Assembly (NCBI GenBank): GCA_035541015.1
Contig: DATLFM010000024.1
Location: forward strand, 1 to 48,434
Direction: 5' to 3'
DNA length: 48,434 nt
Source of the DNA: Candidatus Thermoplasmatota archaeon
GTDB lineage: Archaea; Thermoplasmatota; SW-10-69-26; JACQPN01; JAIVGT01
The notes beneath the pieces are model-generated. The model searched no databases. It worked only from the letters and a program-made list of their open reading frames with translations, and was not told where the DNA came from. Position 1 is the stretch's first letter. Each line of letters opens with the position of its first letter. A program made the position numbers and the translations under genes. Of the stretch, positions 8,344-17,302 are shown in pieces.

Positions 8344-8735
8344 GGGCCCGCCTCCGGCGCGGCCGCCGGCGCGCGGATCTCGTCGACCCACCGCCGCGCC
8401 TCCTCCCGCGTCTCGAACAGCCGGATGCGGTCGGTCATGCGGGCCGCCAGCAGCATGAGGTTCGTGAAGTGGCGCGGGATCGGCTTTGCGCCAAAGAGCC
8501 CCGCGCGTCCAAACGCGATCGTGTGCAGGAGCTGCGATCCGGCGCGGCGGGCGTCGGCGTCGGCCTGCCCGACGAGCGAAAGGTCGACGAGGATGCGCGC
8601 CGAGGCGGGCGATCCCGCGGCCTCCGCGAGCGCCTTCACCTGCCGGCCCATCTCGCGGATGCCCGCGGCGATCTGATCGCCTCGAACGACCACGACGATG
8701 CGCCCGTCCTCATCGAGGAACGTCGCGTGGCTCAC
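8340..8735 (-). CDS. Small STAS/SpoIIAA-like protein
   Basis: A 131-aa soluble protein with a short strand (GRIVVVVRGDQI), a helix, the strand ARILVDLS and later strands and helices ending RIRLFETREEARRWV. The order resembles STAS/SpoIIAA-like folds, small proteins that relay signals or bind partners; the match is by pattern only. A second protein with the same layout is at 17303-17707. It starts with GTG at 8735 after GGGGTGA and is translationally coupled to UPF0248 through CTGA. No catalytic motif is seen. Confidence 0.65.
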   Translation of the reverse strand: MSHATFLDEDGRIVVVVRGDQIAAGIREMGRQVKALAEAAGSPASARILVDLSLVGQADADARRAGSQLLHTIAFGRAGLFGAKPIPRHFTNLMLLAARMTDRIRLFETREEARRWVDEIRAPAAAPEAGP

Positions 8736-8798
8736 CCGCTCACCCCTTGCGCTTCTGTCGCTCCCTGGCTAAGTAGCCTGGCGGCCGAGCGGGCGATA

Positions 8799-8808
8799 GC
8801 CTTATCAA
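8799..8808 (+). promoter_or_regulatory. TATA-like box for the radical SAM gene
   Basis: GCCTTATCAA lies about 30 nt before the TTG start at 8833, which fits a leaderless or nearly leaderless mRNA and supports the choice of that start. Confidence 0.5.
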
Positions 8809-8832
8809 GGAGACTCGGACTCGAATCGGTCG

Positions 8833-9963
8833 TTGACCCCCTCCACGGCCCGATCCGTCGAGCGCATCCACGGCGATTCGCTTGCCGTGGGGCCCCTTGC
8901 CCAAGGGTGCAAGCAGTGCGCGCGCGGAGAGAAGCTCGTCCTCTACGTCACGGGCGTCTGCCACTGGAAGTGCTTCTACTGCCCCGTGTCCGCCGCACGG
9001 CGCAACAAGGACCAGCTCTACGCGAACGAGCGGCGGATCGACCCCGCCGCGCCCGACGCCGTGGCGCGCGTCGTCGACGAAGCCCGCCTCATCGGCGCGC
9101 ACGGCACGGGCATCACCGGCGGCGATCCCATGTACGCCCCCGAGCGCGTCGTCGCGTACTGCCGCGCGCTCAAGGATGCCTTCGGCCCGCGCCACCACGT
9201 GCACCTCTACACGCAGGTCGACTTCGACCCCGCGTGGCTTGCAAAGCTCAAGGACGCCGGCCTCGACGAGATCCGATTCCATCCCCCCGAGGAGCACTGG
9301 AGCGACATGGACGCGGGCCACCACGCGCGCCTCGTCCCCGCCGCGCGCAAGGCCGGCCTTGTCGTCGGCGTCGAGATTCCGATCCTGCCGCCCATGCACG
9401 AGGAGACGATGGCGCTTCTCCGGTGGTGCGCGGAAAACGGCGTGCGCTTTGTGAACGTGAACGAGCTCGAGTTCAGCGAGACAAACGCGCGAAAGCTTCT
9501 CGCCCGCGGCTTCGACTACGCCTCCGACGACACGAACAAGGTCGCCGGCGCCGAGGCGGCCGCGCGGCGGATCCTCCTCGAATCCGTCGGGCTTCGCATG
9601 CCCGTCCACTACTGCTCCTCGCCCTTCAAGGACCGCATCCAGCTCGCCCAGCGCTTCCGCCGCCGCGCCGAGCGCGTGAAGCGCCCGCACGAGATCGTGA
9701 CCGAGGAGGGGACGCTCCTCCGCGGCGTCGTCGAATGCCCCGACCCCCGCGCGCTGCGGGAGTCGCTGCGCGACGACTTCGACGTTCCGGCCGACCTTGC
9801 AGTCGTCCGCAAGGATCGGCTCGAAGTCGCCCCCTGGGTGCTGGAGAAGATCGCCAAACGGATTCCGCACCCGTGCTTCCTGTCGGAGGTCCACCCCACC
9901 GACGAGGAGGTCGAGGTCGAGCGCACGCCGCTCAACCGGGCCCGCTCGCGGCCCGTTCCGTGA
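8833..9963 (+). CDS. Radical SAM protein, COG2108 type
   Basis: A 376-aa radical SAM protein related to pyruvate-formate-lyase activases. The cluster motif is CHWKCFYC (Cys43, Cys47, Cys50), followed by GITGGDPMY, the SAM-binding glycine motif, and HLYTQVDF. A second pair, CKQC at 26-29, precedes the cluster motif. The family is archaeal and conserved but its substrate is unknown. TTG at 8833 is taken as start because no in-frame ATG or GTG lies before the conserved region and a promoter box is well placed. The 3' end overlaps the convergent secreted-protein gene by 32 nt. Confidence 0.85.
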   Translation: MTPSTARSVERIHGDSLAVGPLAQGCKQCARGEKLVLYVTGVCHWKCFYCPVSAARRNKDQLYANERRIDPAAPDAVARVVDEARLIGAHGTGITGGDPMYAPERVVAYCRALKDAFGPRHHVHLYTQVDFDPAWLAKLKDAGLDEIRFHPPEEHWSDMDAGHHARLVPAARKAGLVVGVEIPILPPMHEETMALLRWCAENGVRFVNVNELEFSETNARKLLARGFDYASDDTNKVAGAEAAARRILLESVGLRMPVHYCSSPFKDRIQLAQRFRRRAERVKRPHEIVTEEGTLLRGVVECPDPRALRESLRDDFDVPADLAVVRKDRLEVAPWVLEKIAKRIPHPCFLSEVHPTDEEVEVERTPLNRARSRPVP

Positions 9964-10543
9964 GCGACAGCCGCGCCTCGCAACGCAAAAGCTCGACGCG
10001 CGCTACGGCCGCGCCCGCGCCCTCCTCCACGCGCGCGGTCATCGGCTGCACGTCGCACTGCCAACGCAGGCTCGCTCCGTCCACGTCGGCGCCGGCCGAC
10101 TCCACGCGGGCTTGGCCCAAGGGCGCCGTCGCGGCGACGTCCAGGAGAAGCGTCTTGTTGGCGTCGCGGAGGGTGGCAAACGCAAACGGCTCGCCGGGAA
10201 TGGGCGCGCTGCGCGCGCGAACGATGCCCTCGATCGCTTCCACGTCGAGACGGCCCGCGAGCCCGCCCTGCACGCCCACGCTTGCGTTGCGAACCAGAAG
10301 GAGCGTCCGGCCGAGGTCGTCGACGCCCTCGTGCGTGGCCCCGCAATCGAGCGCGAGCGTCGAGCGGACGCGAACGCCCACGCAATCGACGAGAAGCCAC
10401 GACGGCGCAGGAGCCGTCTCCACCACGGGCTCGGATTCGAGCGCCGCGCCGGGCACGCGCGTGGTGCTCGGCGAGGCAAGGAGCAGCCCGCAGGCGGCAA
10501 GCGCCAGCAGCGGGCCTACGAACGCGACAAGCCCCCGTCCCAT
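9932..10543 (-). CDS. Secreted or membrane-anchored protein of unknown function
   Basis: A 203-aa protein with one N-terminal hydrophobic segment (LVAFVGPLLALAACGLLL), then a beta-rich region with several Asp-Cys/Cys pairs (LLVDCVGV, LALDCGATHEG, WQCDVQPM, LLRCEARL). The four Cys residues could form disulfides outside the cell. AACG resembles a lipobox but the segment continues as a membrane helix, so the anchoring type is open. No family was recognised. ATG at 10543 is the start that keeps the signal region. It is convergent with, and overlaps, the radical SAM gene. Confidence 0.65.
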   Translation of the reverse strand: MGRGLVAFVGPLLALAACGLLLASPSTTRVPGAALESEPVVETAPAPSWLLVDCVGVRVRSTLALDCGATHEGVDDLGRTLLLVRNASVGVQGGLAGRLDVEAIEGIVRARSAPIPGEPFAFATLRDANKTLLLDVAATAPLGQARVESAGADVDGASLRWQCDVQPMTARVEEGAGAAVARVELLRCEARLSLTERAASGPG

Positions 10544-10640
10544 ACGTGAGTCGGTGGCGCCGGCGGGGCAAAGAACCTGTGGGCGCGGGAGCGGGGAACG
10601 TCCGCCGGCGTTGCGATGAATGTTCATCGCAGCCGCTGGA

Positions 10641-10652
10641 GCCTTTTTAGAG
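10641..10652 (+). promoter_or_regulatory. TATA-like box for the aminotransferase
   Basis: GCCTTTTTAGAG is centred about 27 nt before ATG at 10674, which supports this start and a leaderless mRNA. Confidence 0.6.
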
Positions 10653-10673
10653 GCGCTGCCTGTTGTCCGGCCC

Positions 10674-11804
10674 ATGCCCTTTGACCCCGAGGACAACCTG
10701 TTCCTGCTGGCCGGCCCCATCCGCATGCACCCGCGGGTCCTGCGCGCCATGGAGCGGCCCGCCATCAACCACCGCGCGCCCGAGTTTGCCGCCGTGGCGC
10801 GCGAGCTCCACGACCTCCTCCAGTACGCCTTCGACACGCAAAACCCCGTCCTTGCGCTCACGGGATCGGGCACGCTTGGGATGGAGGCGGCGATCCAAAG
10901 CCTCGTCGACAAGCAGGACAAGGTCGTCGCCGTGGCCAACGGCAACTTCGGCGAGCGCATGGCCGGCCTGGCCGACCTCTACGGAACGTGCACGACCGTG
11001 AAGGCCGCGTGGGGCCAGCCGGTGGATCTTGCCGCCGTCGAATCCGCGCTGCGCGGCGGCGCGAAGGCCGTCGTGCTCACGCACAACGAGACGTCCACGG
11101 GCTTCACGAACCCGCTGCGCGAGATCGCGCGCCTCGCGCACGACCACGGCGCGCTCGTGATCGCCGACTGCATCACGAGCATCGGCGGCATCCCCGTGCC
11201 CGTGGACGCGTGGGGCGTGGACGTGGCGATCACGGGAAGCCAGAAGTGCATCGGCGCTCCGCCGGGCCTTGCCTTCGTGAGCCTCTCGCCGGAGGCCGAG
11301 CGCGCGCTCAAGCCCAAGAAGTCGTACTATCTGTCGCTCTCGCGGTACCTCGAGAAGTGGCGCAAGGAGGGCCAGTCGCCCTTCACGCCCGCCACCCACC
11401 TGTACTTTGCTTGCGTGGAGGGCCTGCGGTTGCTCAAGGAGCAGGGGCGCGAGGCGCGCTTTTCGCAGGTGGCCGCGACGGCGCGGGCGACCCGCGCGGG
11501 CGCGCAGGCGCTGGGTCTCTCGCTCTTTGCGCACGAGGCCCACCGTTCGGACACCGTCTCCGCCATCCGGTACCCGTCGGGCGTGGAGGACGCGAAGTTC
11601 CGCGGCGCGCTCAAGGAGAAGCGCGGGGTCGTCGTTTCGGGCGGCCAAGGACCCGTCAAGGGCTCGATCTTCCGCATCGGCCACATGGGCACGGTGGGCA
11701 AAAACGAGATCGCCGCCGCCTTCGCGGCCGTCGCGGCCACGCTCAACGAGCAGGGCTTCAAGTGCGACGCCGGCGCGGCGGCGCAGGCCGTCTCGCAAGC
11801 GTAG
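10674..11804 (+). CDS. Class V PLP aminotransferase (alanine-glyoxylate / serine-pyruvate type)
   Basis: A 376-aa fold-type I, class V aminotransferase. The PLP-binding lysine is Lys191 in GSQKCIGAPPG. Other family marks are LLAGPIRMHPRV at the N-terminus, LTGSGTLGMEAAI (phosphate-binding loop), VLTHNETSTG, ADCITSIGGIPV and RIGHMGTVG near the end. Relatives transfer amino groups from alanine or serine to glyoxylate or pyruvate; in archaea they may act in serine and glycine metabolism. The substrate cannot be fixed from sequence. Its stop abuts the stop of the convergent deoxyribosyltransferase fusion without overlap. Confidence 0.9.
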   Translation: MPFDPEDNLFLLAGPIRMHPRVLRAMERPAINHRAPEFAAVARELHDLLQYAFDTQNPVLALTGSGTLGMEAAIQSLVDKQDKVVAVANGNFGERMAGLADLYGTCTTVKAAWGQPVDLAAVESALRGGAKAVVLTHNETSTGFTNPLREIARLAHDHGALVIADCITSIGGIPVPVDAWGVDVAITGSQKCIGAPPGLAFVSLSPEAERALKPKKSYYLSLSRYLEKWRKEGQSPFTPATHLYFACVEGLRLLKEQGREARFSQVAATARATRAGAQALGLSLFAHEAHRSDTVSAIRYPSGVEDAKFRGALKEKRGVVVSGGQGPVKGSIFRIGHMGTVGKNEIAAAFAAVAATLNEQGFKCDAGAAAQAVSQA

Positions 11805-12587
11805 TCAACGACGGCGGCGTGCGGGCTCGCGGCCGCTCAGGCGCGTGAGCACGACGCCCCCGCCGTAGCCGCCCAGCCGCTCGCGCACGGCGACCTGCTC
11901 GCGCCGGGCGCGGGCGCCAAGACCGTGGAGGTCCGCGTAGGCGCGAAGCGCCTCCCACAGGTCGCACAGCTCGCGGGCGCGCTCGCGGGGCCCGCGCGCT
12001 CGCCCGAGCTCCCCGACTTCCTCCGCGAGCTTGCGAAGGAGAAGCGCCTCGCGCTTTGCGGGCGAGCGGACCCGCCGCGAGGTCGCGCGGCGCCCTTGCG
12101 CCCGCACGACGGAGGGCAGGCGGTCGCGCACGAGCTTCCCGCCGGGCGGAAGAAGCGGCGTGTCGAGGATTCGGGCGACGGCGTCGGCGACGCGGGCGGG
12201 GGGCGCGTCGGGAAGCGCGAGCAGGACCGAGCAGGCGCGCTCGAGCATGAGGTTCACGCTTCCTTCGGGACCAAGCGTGCGGTAGTCCGTTCGGACGCCC
12301 ACGACGGGGACGCAGCGCGACCACGCGACGCCCACCTCGAAGGCCGTGCCCGAGTCGGCGTCGGCGCCGTCGAGGATCGCGACGACGGCGTCGGCCGCCT
12401 GAAGCTCGCGCACGTTCGCCTCGAACGTGGCCTCGCGCTCGCGGAGCGACGGCCGCGCGGGAGGCGGCGCGAACGTCTCGGCCGGCAGGAAGACCTCGTG
12501 CCCCTTCGCGCGCAGCCGAGCGCCCACCGCGGCGACGAAGGCGCGGTCGCGCGGCGCGAAGATCGGAGAGGCGAGGTACAGGCGCAT
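11805..12587 (-). CDS. Nucleoside 2-deoxyribosyltransferase fused to MazG-like pyrophosphatase
   Basis: A 260-aa two-domain protein. Residues 1-125 form a nucleoside 2-deoxyribosyltransferase-like domain: MRLYLASPIF at the start and DADSGTAFEVGVA with the likely nucleophile Glu84. Residues 150-245 form a MazG-like all-alpha NTP-pyrophosphatase of the COG4997 type: KLVRDRLPSVV at 151-161, EEVGEL at 189-194 and ELCD at 206-209, the acidic metal-binding pairs. Both domains act on nucleotides, one on glycosidic bonds and the other on NTP phosphates, so a combined role in nucleotide-pool cleaning or salvage is likely. The last 10 residues are basic. ATG at 12587 gives the family N-terminus. Confidence 0.85.
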   Translation of the reverse strand: MRLYLASPIFAPRDRAFVAAVGARLRAKGHEVFLPAETFAPPPARPSLREREATFEANVRELQAADAVVAILDGADADSGTAFEVGVAWSRCVPVVGVRTDYRTLGPEGSVNLMLERACSVLLALPDAPPARVADAVARILDTPLLPPGGKLVRDRLPSVVRAQGRRATSRRVRSPAKREALLLRKLAEEVGELGRARGPRERARELCDLWEALRAYADLHGLGARARREQVAVRERLGGYGGGVVLTRLSGREPARRRR

Positions 12588-12630
12588 GCGGGCGGAATCC
12601 CGCCACGCCTCTTCAAGGCGGAGGAATCGT

Positions 12631-13533
12631 TCACGCCGTCGGGCACGCGGGCAGGAGGACGTTGTCCTGGACGGTCACGCCGTCGGAGCCCTGCACGTGG
12701 ATCGGGTTTTGGGCGCCCGCGAGCGCGTTTCGTGCGACGAGGCTTCCGTGCGAGCCGAAGGTGATCGCGACGCCGGCGAAGTGGTGTCCGCAGACGACGT
12801 TGTCCACGACCTGCGCGCCCGGCGAAGCCGAGACGATGAGCTCCGTCGGGGCGTGGTTGTCGCGCACGTCGTTGCCGCACAGCAAGACGCCGGGAACGTT
12901 GTACACGCCCACGCCATGGCCGCGGTTCTCGCGCACGACGTTGCCGCAGAAGACGACGTCCGTCGATTCGCGCAGGCGGGCGCCGAAGGCCGAGTTTCGC
13001 TCGAGCCGGTTGCCCGTGACCGTGACGCCAGAGGAGAACTCGACGGCGATGCCGTCGGCGCCGGGAATGAGGAAACAGGCGCAGACCGTCACCGAAATCG
13101 CCCATTCCATGCGGACGATCTCGTTGTCGGCCACGACGACGTTTTCCGCGTTGTACAGGTACACGCCCGCGCGGATGCGCTTGTCGAGCGGAACGACGCC
13201 GGAGGTGTCGTAGTGCTTGACTTCGACGAGCGAGTCGTGGACGACGTTGTTGCGGATGACGACGTGCCGGGTCGTGTCCTTGAGGAGGATGCCGTCCACG
13301 CCTTGGGGCGCGATGTCCCAACCGCAGATGACGTACGGGTCGGCGGGCGTTCCCGCGCCGCCCACAACGCCGTTTCCGGGCCGCGCAAAGTCGTCGTCGC
13401 CCAGGATGGCGATCGGGGGGTGGGGCGTTGGGTCCGCGCACGGATCGGTCGTGGTTGCGGCGAGAGAAACCGCCGACGCTGCAGGAACGGTAACCACGAC
13501 GGCAAGCGCCAGGGCGAGGATTCGGGCGATCAT
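12631..13533 (-). CDS. Secreted right-handed beta-helix protein
   Basis: A 300-aa protein with a signal peptide (ILALALAVVVTVPAASA) followed by parallel beta-helix (PbH1/NosD-like) repeats from about residue 80 to the end. Repeats follow the pattern of a hydrophobic strand plus Asn ladder: HVVIRNNVV, NVVVADNEIV, GVTVTGNRLE, DVVFCGNVV, GVLLCGNDV, GAQVVDNVV, GSLVARNALA and GVTVQDNVLL. Such proteins bind or cut polysaccharides or serve as surface proteins; no catalytic residues can be assigned. It lies 43 nt upstream of the deoxyribosyltransferase fusion on the same strand, without a clear functional link. Confidence 0.82.
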   Translation of the reverse strand: MIARILALALAVVVTVPAASAVSLAATTTDPCADPTPHPPIAILGDDDFARPGNGVVGGAGTPADPYVICGWDIAPQGVDGILLKDTTRHVVIRNNVVHDSLVEVKHYDTSGVVPLDKRIRAGVYLYNAENVVVADNEIVRMEWAISVTVCACFLIPGADGIAVEFSSGVTVTGNRLERNSAFGARLRESTDVVFCGNVVRENRGHGVGVYNVPGVLLCGNDVRDNHAPTELIVSASPGAQVVDNVVCGHHFAGVAITFGSHGSLVARNALAGAQNPIHVQGSDGVTVQDNVLLPACPTA

Positions 13534-13604
13534 GGCCCGCCCACGCGGCGCCGACGCCAAGCCGTTTGTTCCACCTTCGTGGCACCGCGCCGCGCGCGCT
13601 GCGA

Positions 13605-13616
13605 ACCCTTTAAGCC
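13605..13616 (+). promoter_or_regulatory. TATA-like box for the acyl-CoA carboxylase operon
   Basis: ACCCTTTAAGCC is centred about 31 nt before ATG at 13642 in otherwise very GC-rich DNA. No ribosome-binding site precedes the ATG, consistent with leaderless transcription. Confidence 0.6.
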
Positions 13617-13641
13617 ATCGTCCGTTGTGGCTTGGCCGACC

Positions 13642-15135
13642 ATGTTCCGGACGCTGCTTGTGGCCAACCGCGGCGAGATCGCCTGCCGCGTGATCCGCGC
13701 CTGCCGGGAACTTGGCGTGCGCACCGTGGCCGTCCACAGCGACGCGGACGCGGACGCGCTCCACGTGCGCCTGGCCGACGCGGCCGTCGCCATCGGTCCG
13801 GCCCCCTCGCAGCAAAGCTACCTCCGCCAGGAAGCGATCCTCGAGGCGGCCGAGCGCGCGGGCGCGGAAGCCGTCCATCCCGGCTACGGGTTCCTTTCGG
13901 AGAACGCCGGCTTCGCGCGCGCCGTCGGCAAGGCGGGACTCGTCTTCGTGGGTCCCCCGCCCGAGGCGATGGAGGCGCTGGGCGACAAGGTGGCGGCCCG
14001 CAAGCTTGCGGTTCGCGAAGGCGTCCCCGTTTCCGCCGGAAGCGAGGGCGCCGTGAAGGACGCCGACGAGGCGCTCGCGGTCGCGCGGCGCGTCGGGTTT
14101 CCCGTCATGCTCAAGGCCGCCGGCGGCGGGGGCGGCATGGGCCTTCGCGTGGCCCGCTCCGAGGCCGAACTTCCCCGCCTCTTTGCCGACGCGTCCGCGC
14201 AGGCGCTTTCGGCCTTTGGCAACGGCGCCATGTTCGTCGAGAAGTACCTCGAACGACCGCGCCACATCGAGGTGCAGATCCTCGCGGACGCGCACGGCCA
14301 CGTGATCCACCTGGGCGAGCGCGAATGCTCCATCCAGCGCCGGCACCAGAAGCTCCTCGAAGAGGCGCCAAGCCCGGCGCTCTCCGAAGCCATGCGCCAG
14401 AGCGTCGGAACGATGGCGGTGAAGCTCGCGCGCGCCGGGGGCTACCGCAACGCCGGCACGATGGAGTTCCTGCTCCAGGACGGCGCCTTCCACTTCAACG
14501 AGGTGAACGCGCGCCTCCAGGTCGAGCACCCCGTCACGGAGATGGTGACGGGCGCGGATCTCGTCCGGTGGCAGCTTCGCATCGCCGCGGGCGAGGAGCT
14601 TTCGCTTCGGCAGGAGGACGTGCGGCTGCGGGGGCATGCGATCGAGTTCCGGATCAACGCCGAGGATCCCCTGCACGACTTCCGCCCGAGCCCCGGGCCG
14701 GTGCGGCGCCTGCGCGTGCCCGACGGCGAGGGCGTTCGGGTGGACCACGGCCTTCGCGAAGGATGGACCGTGCCCAGCCACTACGACAGCCTCGTGGCCA
14801 AAGTGATCGTGCACGGCGCCACGCGCGGCGAGGCCCTCGCGCGCTCCCGCGGCGCGCTCTCGCATCTGGAGATCCGGGGCTTCCCCACGAACCGCGACCT
14901 CCACCTCCTTCTCCTCTCCGACCCCGCCTTCCGCAAGGGCGAGCTCTCCACGCGCTTCCTCGAGGAGCGCCCGGTCCTCGCGGACCTGCGCGCCCGTGCC
15001 GCGGCCCACGCGGAGGAGGCGCGCCGCCGCGCCGTCGCGCTTGCCGCCGCGCTGGCGCAGGCGCCCGAGGGGGGAATCGGCACCCTCCACCACCGGCACA
15101 CGACGCCGGCCAGGGTCCCGCGGAGGGACGCCTGA
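13642..15135 (+). CDS. accC: Acyl-CoA carboxylase, biotin carboxylase subunit
   Basis: A 497-aa biotin carboxylase that uses ATP and bicarbonate to carboxylate biotin on the carrier protein. The ATP-grasp features are present: LVANRGEIACRVIRA at the start, HPGYGFLSEN, the glycine-rich loop KAAGGGGGMGLRV, ECSIQRRHQKL, FHFNEVNARLQVEHP and the catalytic region EFRINAED. It is longer than the 450-aa core, with an Ala/Arg-rich C-terminal tail. It is the first gene of a three-gene operon, and its stop overlaps the next start as TGATG. With the two following genes it forms an acetyl- or propionyl-CoA carboxylase. Confidence 0.95.
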   Translation: MFRTLLVANRGEIACRVIRACRELGVRTVAVHSDADADALHVRLADAAVAIGPAPSQQSYLRQEAILEAAERAGAEAVHPGYGFLSENAGFARAVGKAGLVFVGPPPEAMEALGDKVAARKLAVREGVPVSAGSEGAVKDADEALAVARRVGFPVMLKAAGGGGGMGLRVARSEAELPRLFADASAQALSAFGNGAMFVEKYLERPRHIEVQILADAHGHVIHLGERECSIQRRHQKLLEEAPSPALSEAMRQSVGTMAVKLARAGGYRNAGTMEFLLQDGAFHFNEVNARLQVEHPVTEMVTGADLVRWQLRIAAGEELSLRQEDVRLRGHAIEFRINAEDPLHDFRPSPGPVRRLRVPDGEGVRVDHGLREGWTVPSHYDSLVAKVIVHGATRGEALARSRGALSHLEIRGFPTNRDLHLLLLSDPAFRKGELSTRFLEERPVLADLRARAAAHAEEARRRAVALAAALAQAPEGGIGTLHHRHTTPARVPRRDA

Positions 15136-15623
15136 TGCACGTCGTCCTCGAGATCGACGGCGAGACGCACGACCTTTGGATCGAGCGCGAGGACGAGCGC
15201 GTCGCGATCGAAGCGGGCGACAAGACCTTCTCGGTCGAGGCGCGCCGGCGCGGCAAGACGATCGAGGTCGCCTTCGACGGCCGCACGTTCCACGTCGAGA
15301 CGCGCGGACCCACGCACGCGCGCATCGACGGCCACCTCGTGGAGTTCCGCGTCGTCGGTTTCTCGCCCGGGGGCGGGCCCGGCCGGCACCGCGCGGGAGC
15401 CGCCGGACCGGCGCGCGTGCGCACGCCCATGCCCGGACGCGTGGTGGCCGTGAAGGTCCGCGAGGGCGACGCCGTCCAGAAAGGCCAGGTGCTGCTCGTG
15501 CTCGAAGCCATGAAGATGCAGAACGAGGTTCACGCGCCCACGACCGGCCGCGTGGCGAAGGTCCACGCGTCCGAGGGCGGAGTCGTGGAGGCCAACGCGG
15601 TGCTCGTCGACCTGGAGGGCTAG
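15135..15623 (+). CDS. Biotin carboxyl carrier protein
   Basis: A 162-aa carrier subunit. The C-terminal biotinyl/lipoyl domain (about 94-162) has the biotin site EAMKM with Lys127, preceded by RTPMPGRVVAVKV. The N-terminal half (about 1-75) is beta-rich, as in carriers of archaeal and bacterial acyl-CoA carboxylases, and probably binds the partner subunits. A short Gly/Pro linker joins the two. It shares one base with the preceding stop codon (TGATG) and ends 2 nt before the carboxyltransferase start, so the three proteins should be made together. Confidence 0.93.
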   Translation: MHVVLEIDGETHDLWIEREDERVAIEAGDKTFSVEARRRGKTIEVAFDGRTFHVETRGPTHARIDGHLVEFRVVGFSPGGGPGRHRAGAAGPARVRTPMPGRVVAVKVREGDAVQKGQVLLVLEAMKMQNEVHAPTTGRVAKVHASEGGVVEANAVLVDLEG

Positions 15624-15625
15624 GC

Positions 15626-17203
15626 ATGACGCAGGAAACGCGGCAGGGCGCGTCGCGGCCCGCGCGCGGGCTCGAAGACCTCGCGGCCAAGCTCGCCGAG
15701 GAGACGCGCCGCCTCCAGCAAGGCGGCCCCGCGAAATACCGGAACGCCCTCAAGGAGGAGGGCAAGCTCTTCGTGCGCGAGCGGCTGCACCTGTTCTTCC
15801 CCGGCGGCCTCTCGTACGAGGACGGCCTGTTTGCCAACAACCGCAACCCCGACCTTCCCGCCGACGGCATGGTGACGGGCGTGGGCGAGCTCGACTCGCG
15901 CACCGTGTACGTCATGGCCAACGACTACACCGTGAAGGCCGGCAGCATGGCCGAGAAGGGCGTGGAGAAGTTCCTGCGCCTGCAGGAGCGGGCCCTGCGC
16001 GCGCAGAAGCCCATCCTCTACCTCGTCGACTCGAGCGGCGCGCGCATCACGGACCAGTCCGGCTTCTTCGCGAACCTCCGCGGCATCGGGAAGTACTTCT
16101 ACTATCATTCGCTCCTCTCGGGCGCCATCCCGCAGATCGCGGTTCTCTACGGCCCGTGCGTCGCCGGGGCCGCCTACACGCCCGTCTTCTGCGACTTCAC
16201 GATCATGGTGCGCGGCATGAGCGCGATGTGCATCGCCTCGCCGCGCATGGTCGAGATGGTGACGGGCGAGACGATCGGCATGCAGGAGCTCGGCGGCGCC
16301 GACCTCCACGCGCGCGAGAGCGGGTCGTGCCACCTCGTCGCGGAGAGCGAGGAGGACGCGGCGCGTCTCACCTGGCGCCTGCTCTCGTACCTTCCGGACA
16401 ACCACGCGCAGAAGCCGCCCCAGTACGAGGCCGTCGCGCCCGCGCGGCCGCCCGCCGACATCGCCGGCATCGTGCCCAACGATCCCAACGCCGCCTTCGA
16501 CATGCACGAGCTCCTCGACTGCCTCGTGGACGCCGATTCGCTCCTTGAGCTCTCGCCCGACTATGCGCCCGAGCTTGTGACCGGTTTTGCGCGGCTGGCC
16601 GGGCGCGTGGTGGGCATCGTCGCCAACAACAGCCGTCACCGCGCCGGGGCCATCTTCCCGGCCTCCGCCGACAAGGCCGCCGAGTTCATCCTCAAGTGCG
16701 ACGCGTTCAACGTTCCCCTCGTGTACCTCTGCGACACGCCCGGCTTCATGGTGGGCCTCGACGTGGAGAAGCAGGGCATCCTCAAGCGCGGCAAGAAGTT
16801 CATCTACGCGACCTCCACGGCGACGGTGCCCAAGTTCTGCGTCGTCGTGCGCAAGGCGTACGGCGCGGGCATCTACGCCATGTGCGGGCCGGCCTTCGAG
16901 CCGGAAGCCACGATCGCGCTCCCCGGCGCCGAGATCGCCGTGATGGGGGCCGAGGCCGCCGTGAACGCCGTCTTCCGCCGCCACATCGACGCCGTGCCCG
17001 AGGGCCCCGAGCGGGAGCGGTTCGTGGCGCAGAAGCGCGAGGAGTACCGTCGCGACATCGACGTCCACGTCATGGCCGACGACCTCGTCGTGGACGCCGT
17101 CGTCCCGCCGTCCGAGCTTCGGTCCGAGCTCGTGCGGCGGCTGCACGCGGCCCGCGACAAGACGTACGCGCTTCCGCCCAAGCGGCACGGGACGGTCATC
17201 TAG
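15626..17203 (+). CDS. Acyl-CoA carboxylase, carboxyltransferase (beta) subunit
   Basis: A 525-aa carboxyltransferase that moves the carboxyl group from biotin to an acyl-CoA. It has both crotonase-like halves: the N half with GMVTGVGEL, VDSSGARITDQ and YGPCVAGAAYTP, and the C half with GIVANNSRHRAGAI, CDTPGFMVG and KAYGAGIYAMCGPAFEP. The form is the propionyl/methylcrotonyl/acetyl-CoA carboxylase beta chain; which acyl-CoA is used cannot be decided by eye. In archaea such complexes mostly serve propionyl-CoA or acetyl-CoA. It ends the operon, and the next gene starts 100 nt later without an obvious promoter. Confidence 0.94.
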   Translation: MTQETRQGASRPARGLEDLAAKLAEETRRLQQGGPAKYRNALKEEGKLFVRERLHLFFPGGLSYEDGLFANNRNPDLPADGMVTGVGELDSRTVYVMANDYTVKAGSMAEKGVEKFLRLQERALRAQKPILYLVDSSGARITDQSGFFANLRGIGKYFYYHSLLSGAIPQIAVLYGPCVAGAAYTPVFCDFTIMVRGMSAMCIASPRMVEMVTGETIGMQELGGADLHARESGSCHLVAESEEDAARLTWRLLSYLPDNHAQKPPQYEAVAPARPPADIAGIVPNDPNAAFDMHELLDCLVDADSLLELSPDYAPELVTGFARLAGRVVGIVANNSRHRAGAIFPASADKAAEFILKCDAFNVPLVYLCDTPGFMVGLDVEKQGILKRGKKFIYATSTATVPKFCVVVRKAYGAGIYAMCGPAFEPEATIALPGAEIAVMGAEAAVNAVFRRHIDAVPEGPERERFVAQKREEYRRDIDVHVMADDLVVDAVVPPSELRSELVRRLHAARDKTYALPPKRHGTVI

Positions 17204-17302
17204 TCGCGCCGTCGCGGGACGAGCGAGCGGGGCCGGCAGACGGCGACTTTCGCAAGGGCCGCAACCGAAGCCCGCAAGAACTCGGCGCGAAGGTGCGGAC
17301 GC

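Noticed and set aside
12631-15921. Very long minus-strand frame over the carboxylase operon
   Set aside because: Only its last 300 codons (the beta-helix protein) are real; the rest is antisense to accC and the carrier gene and has no recognisable domain.
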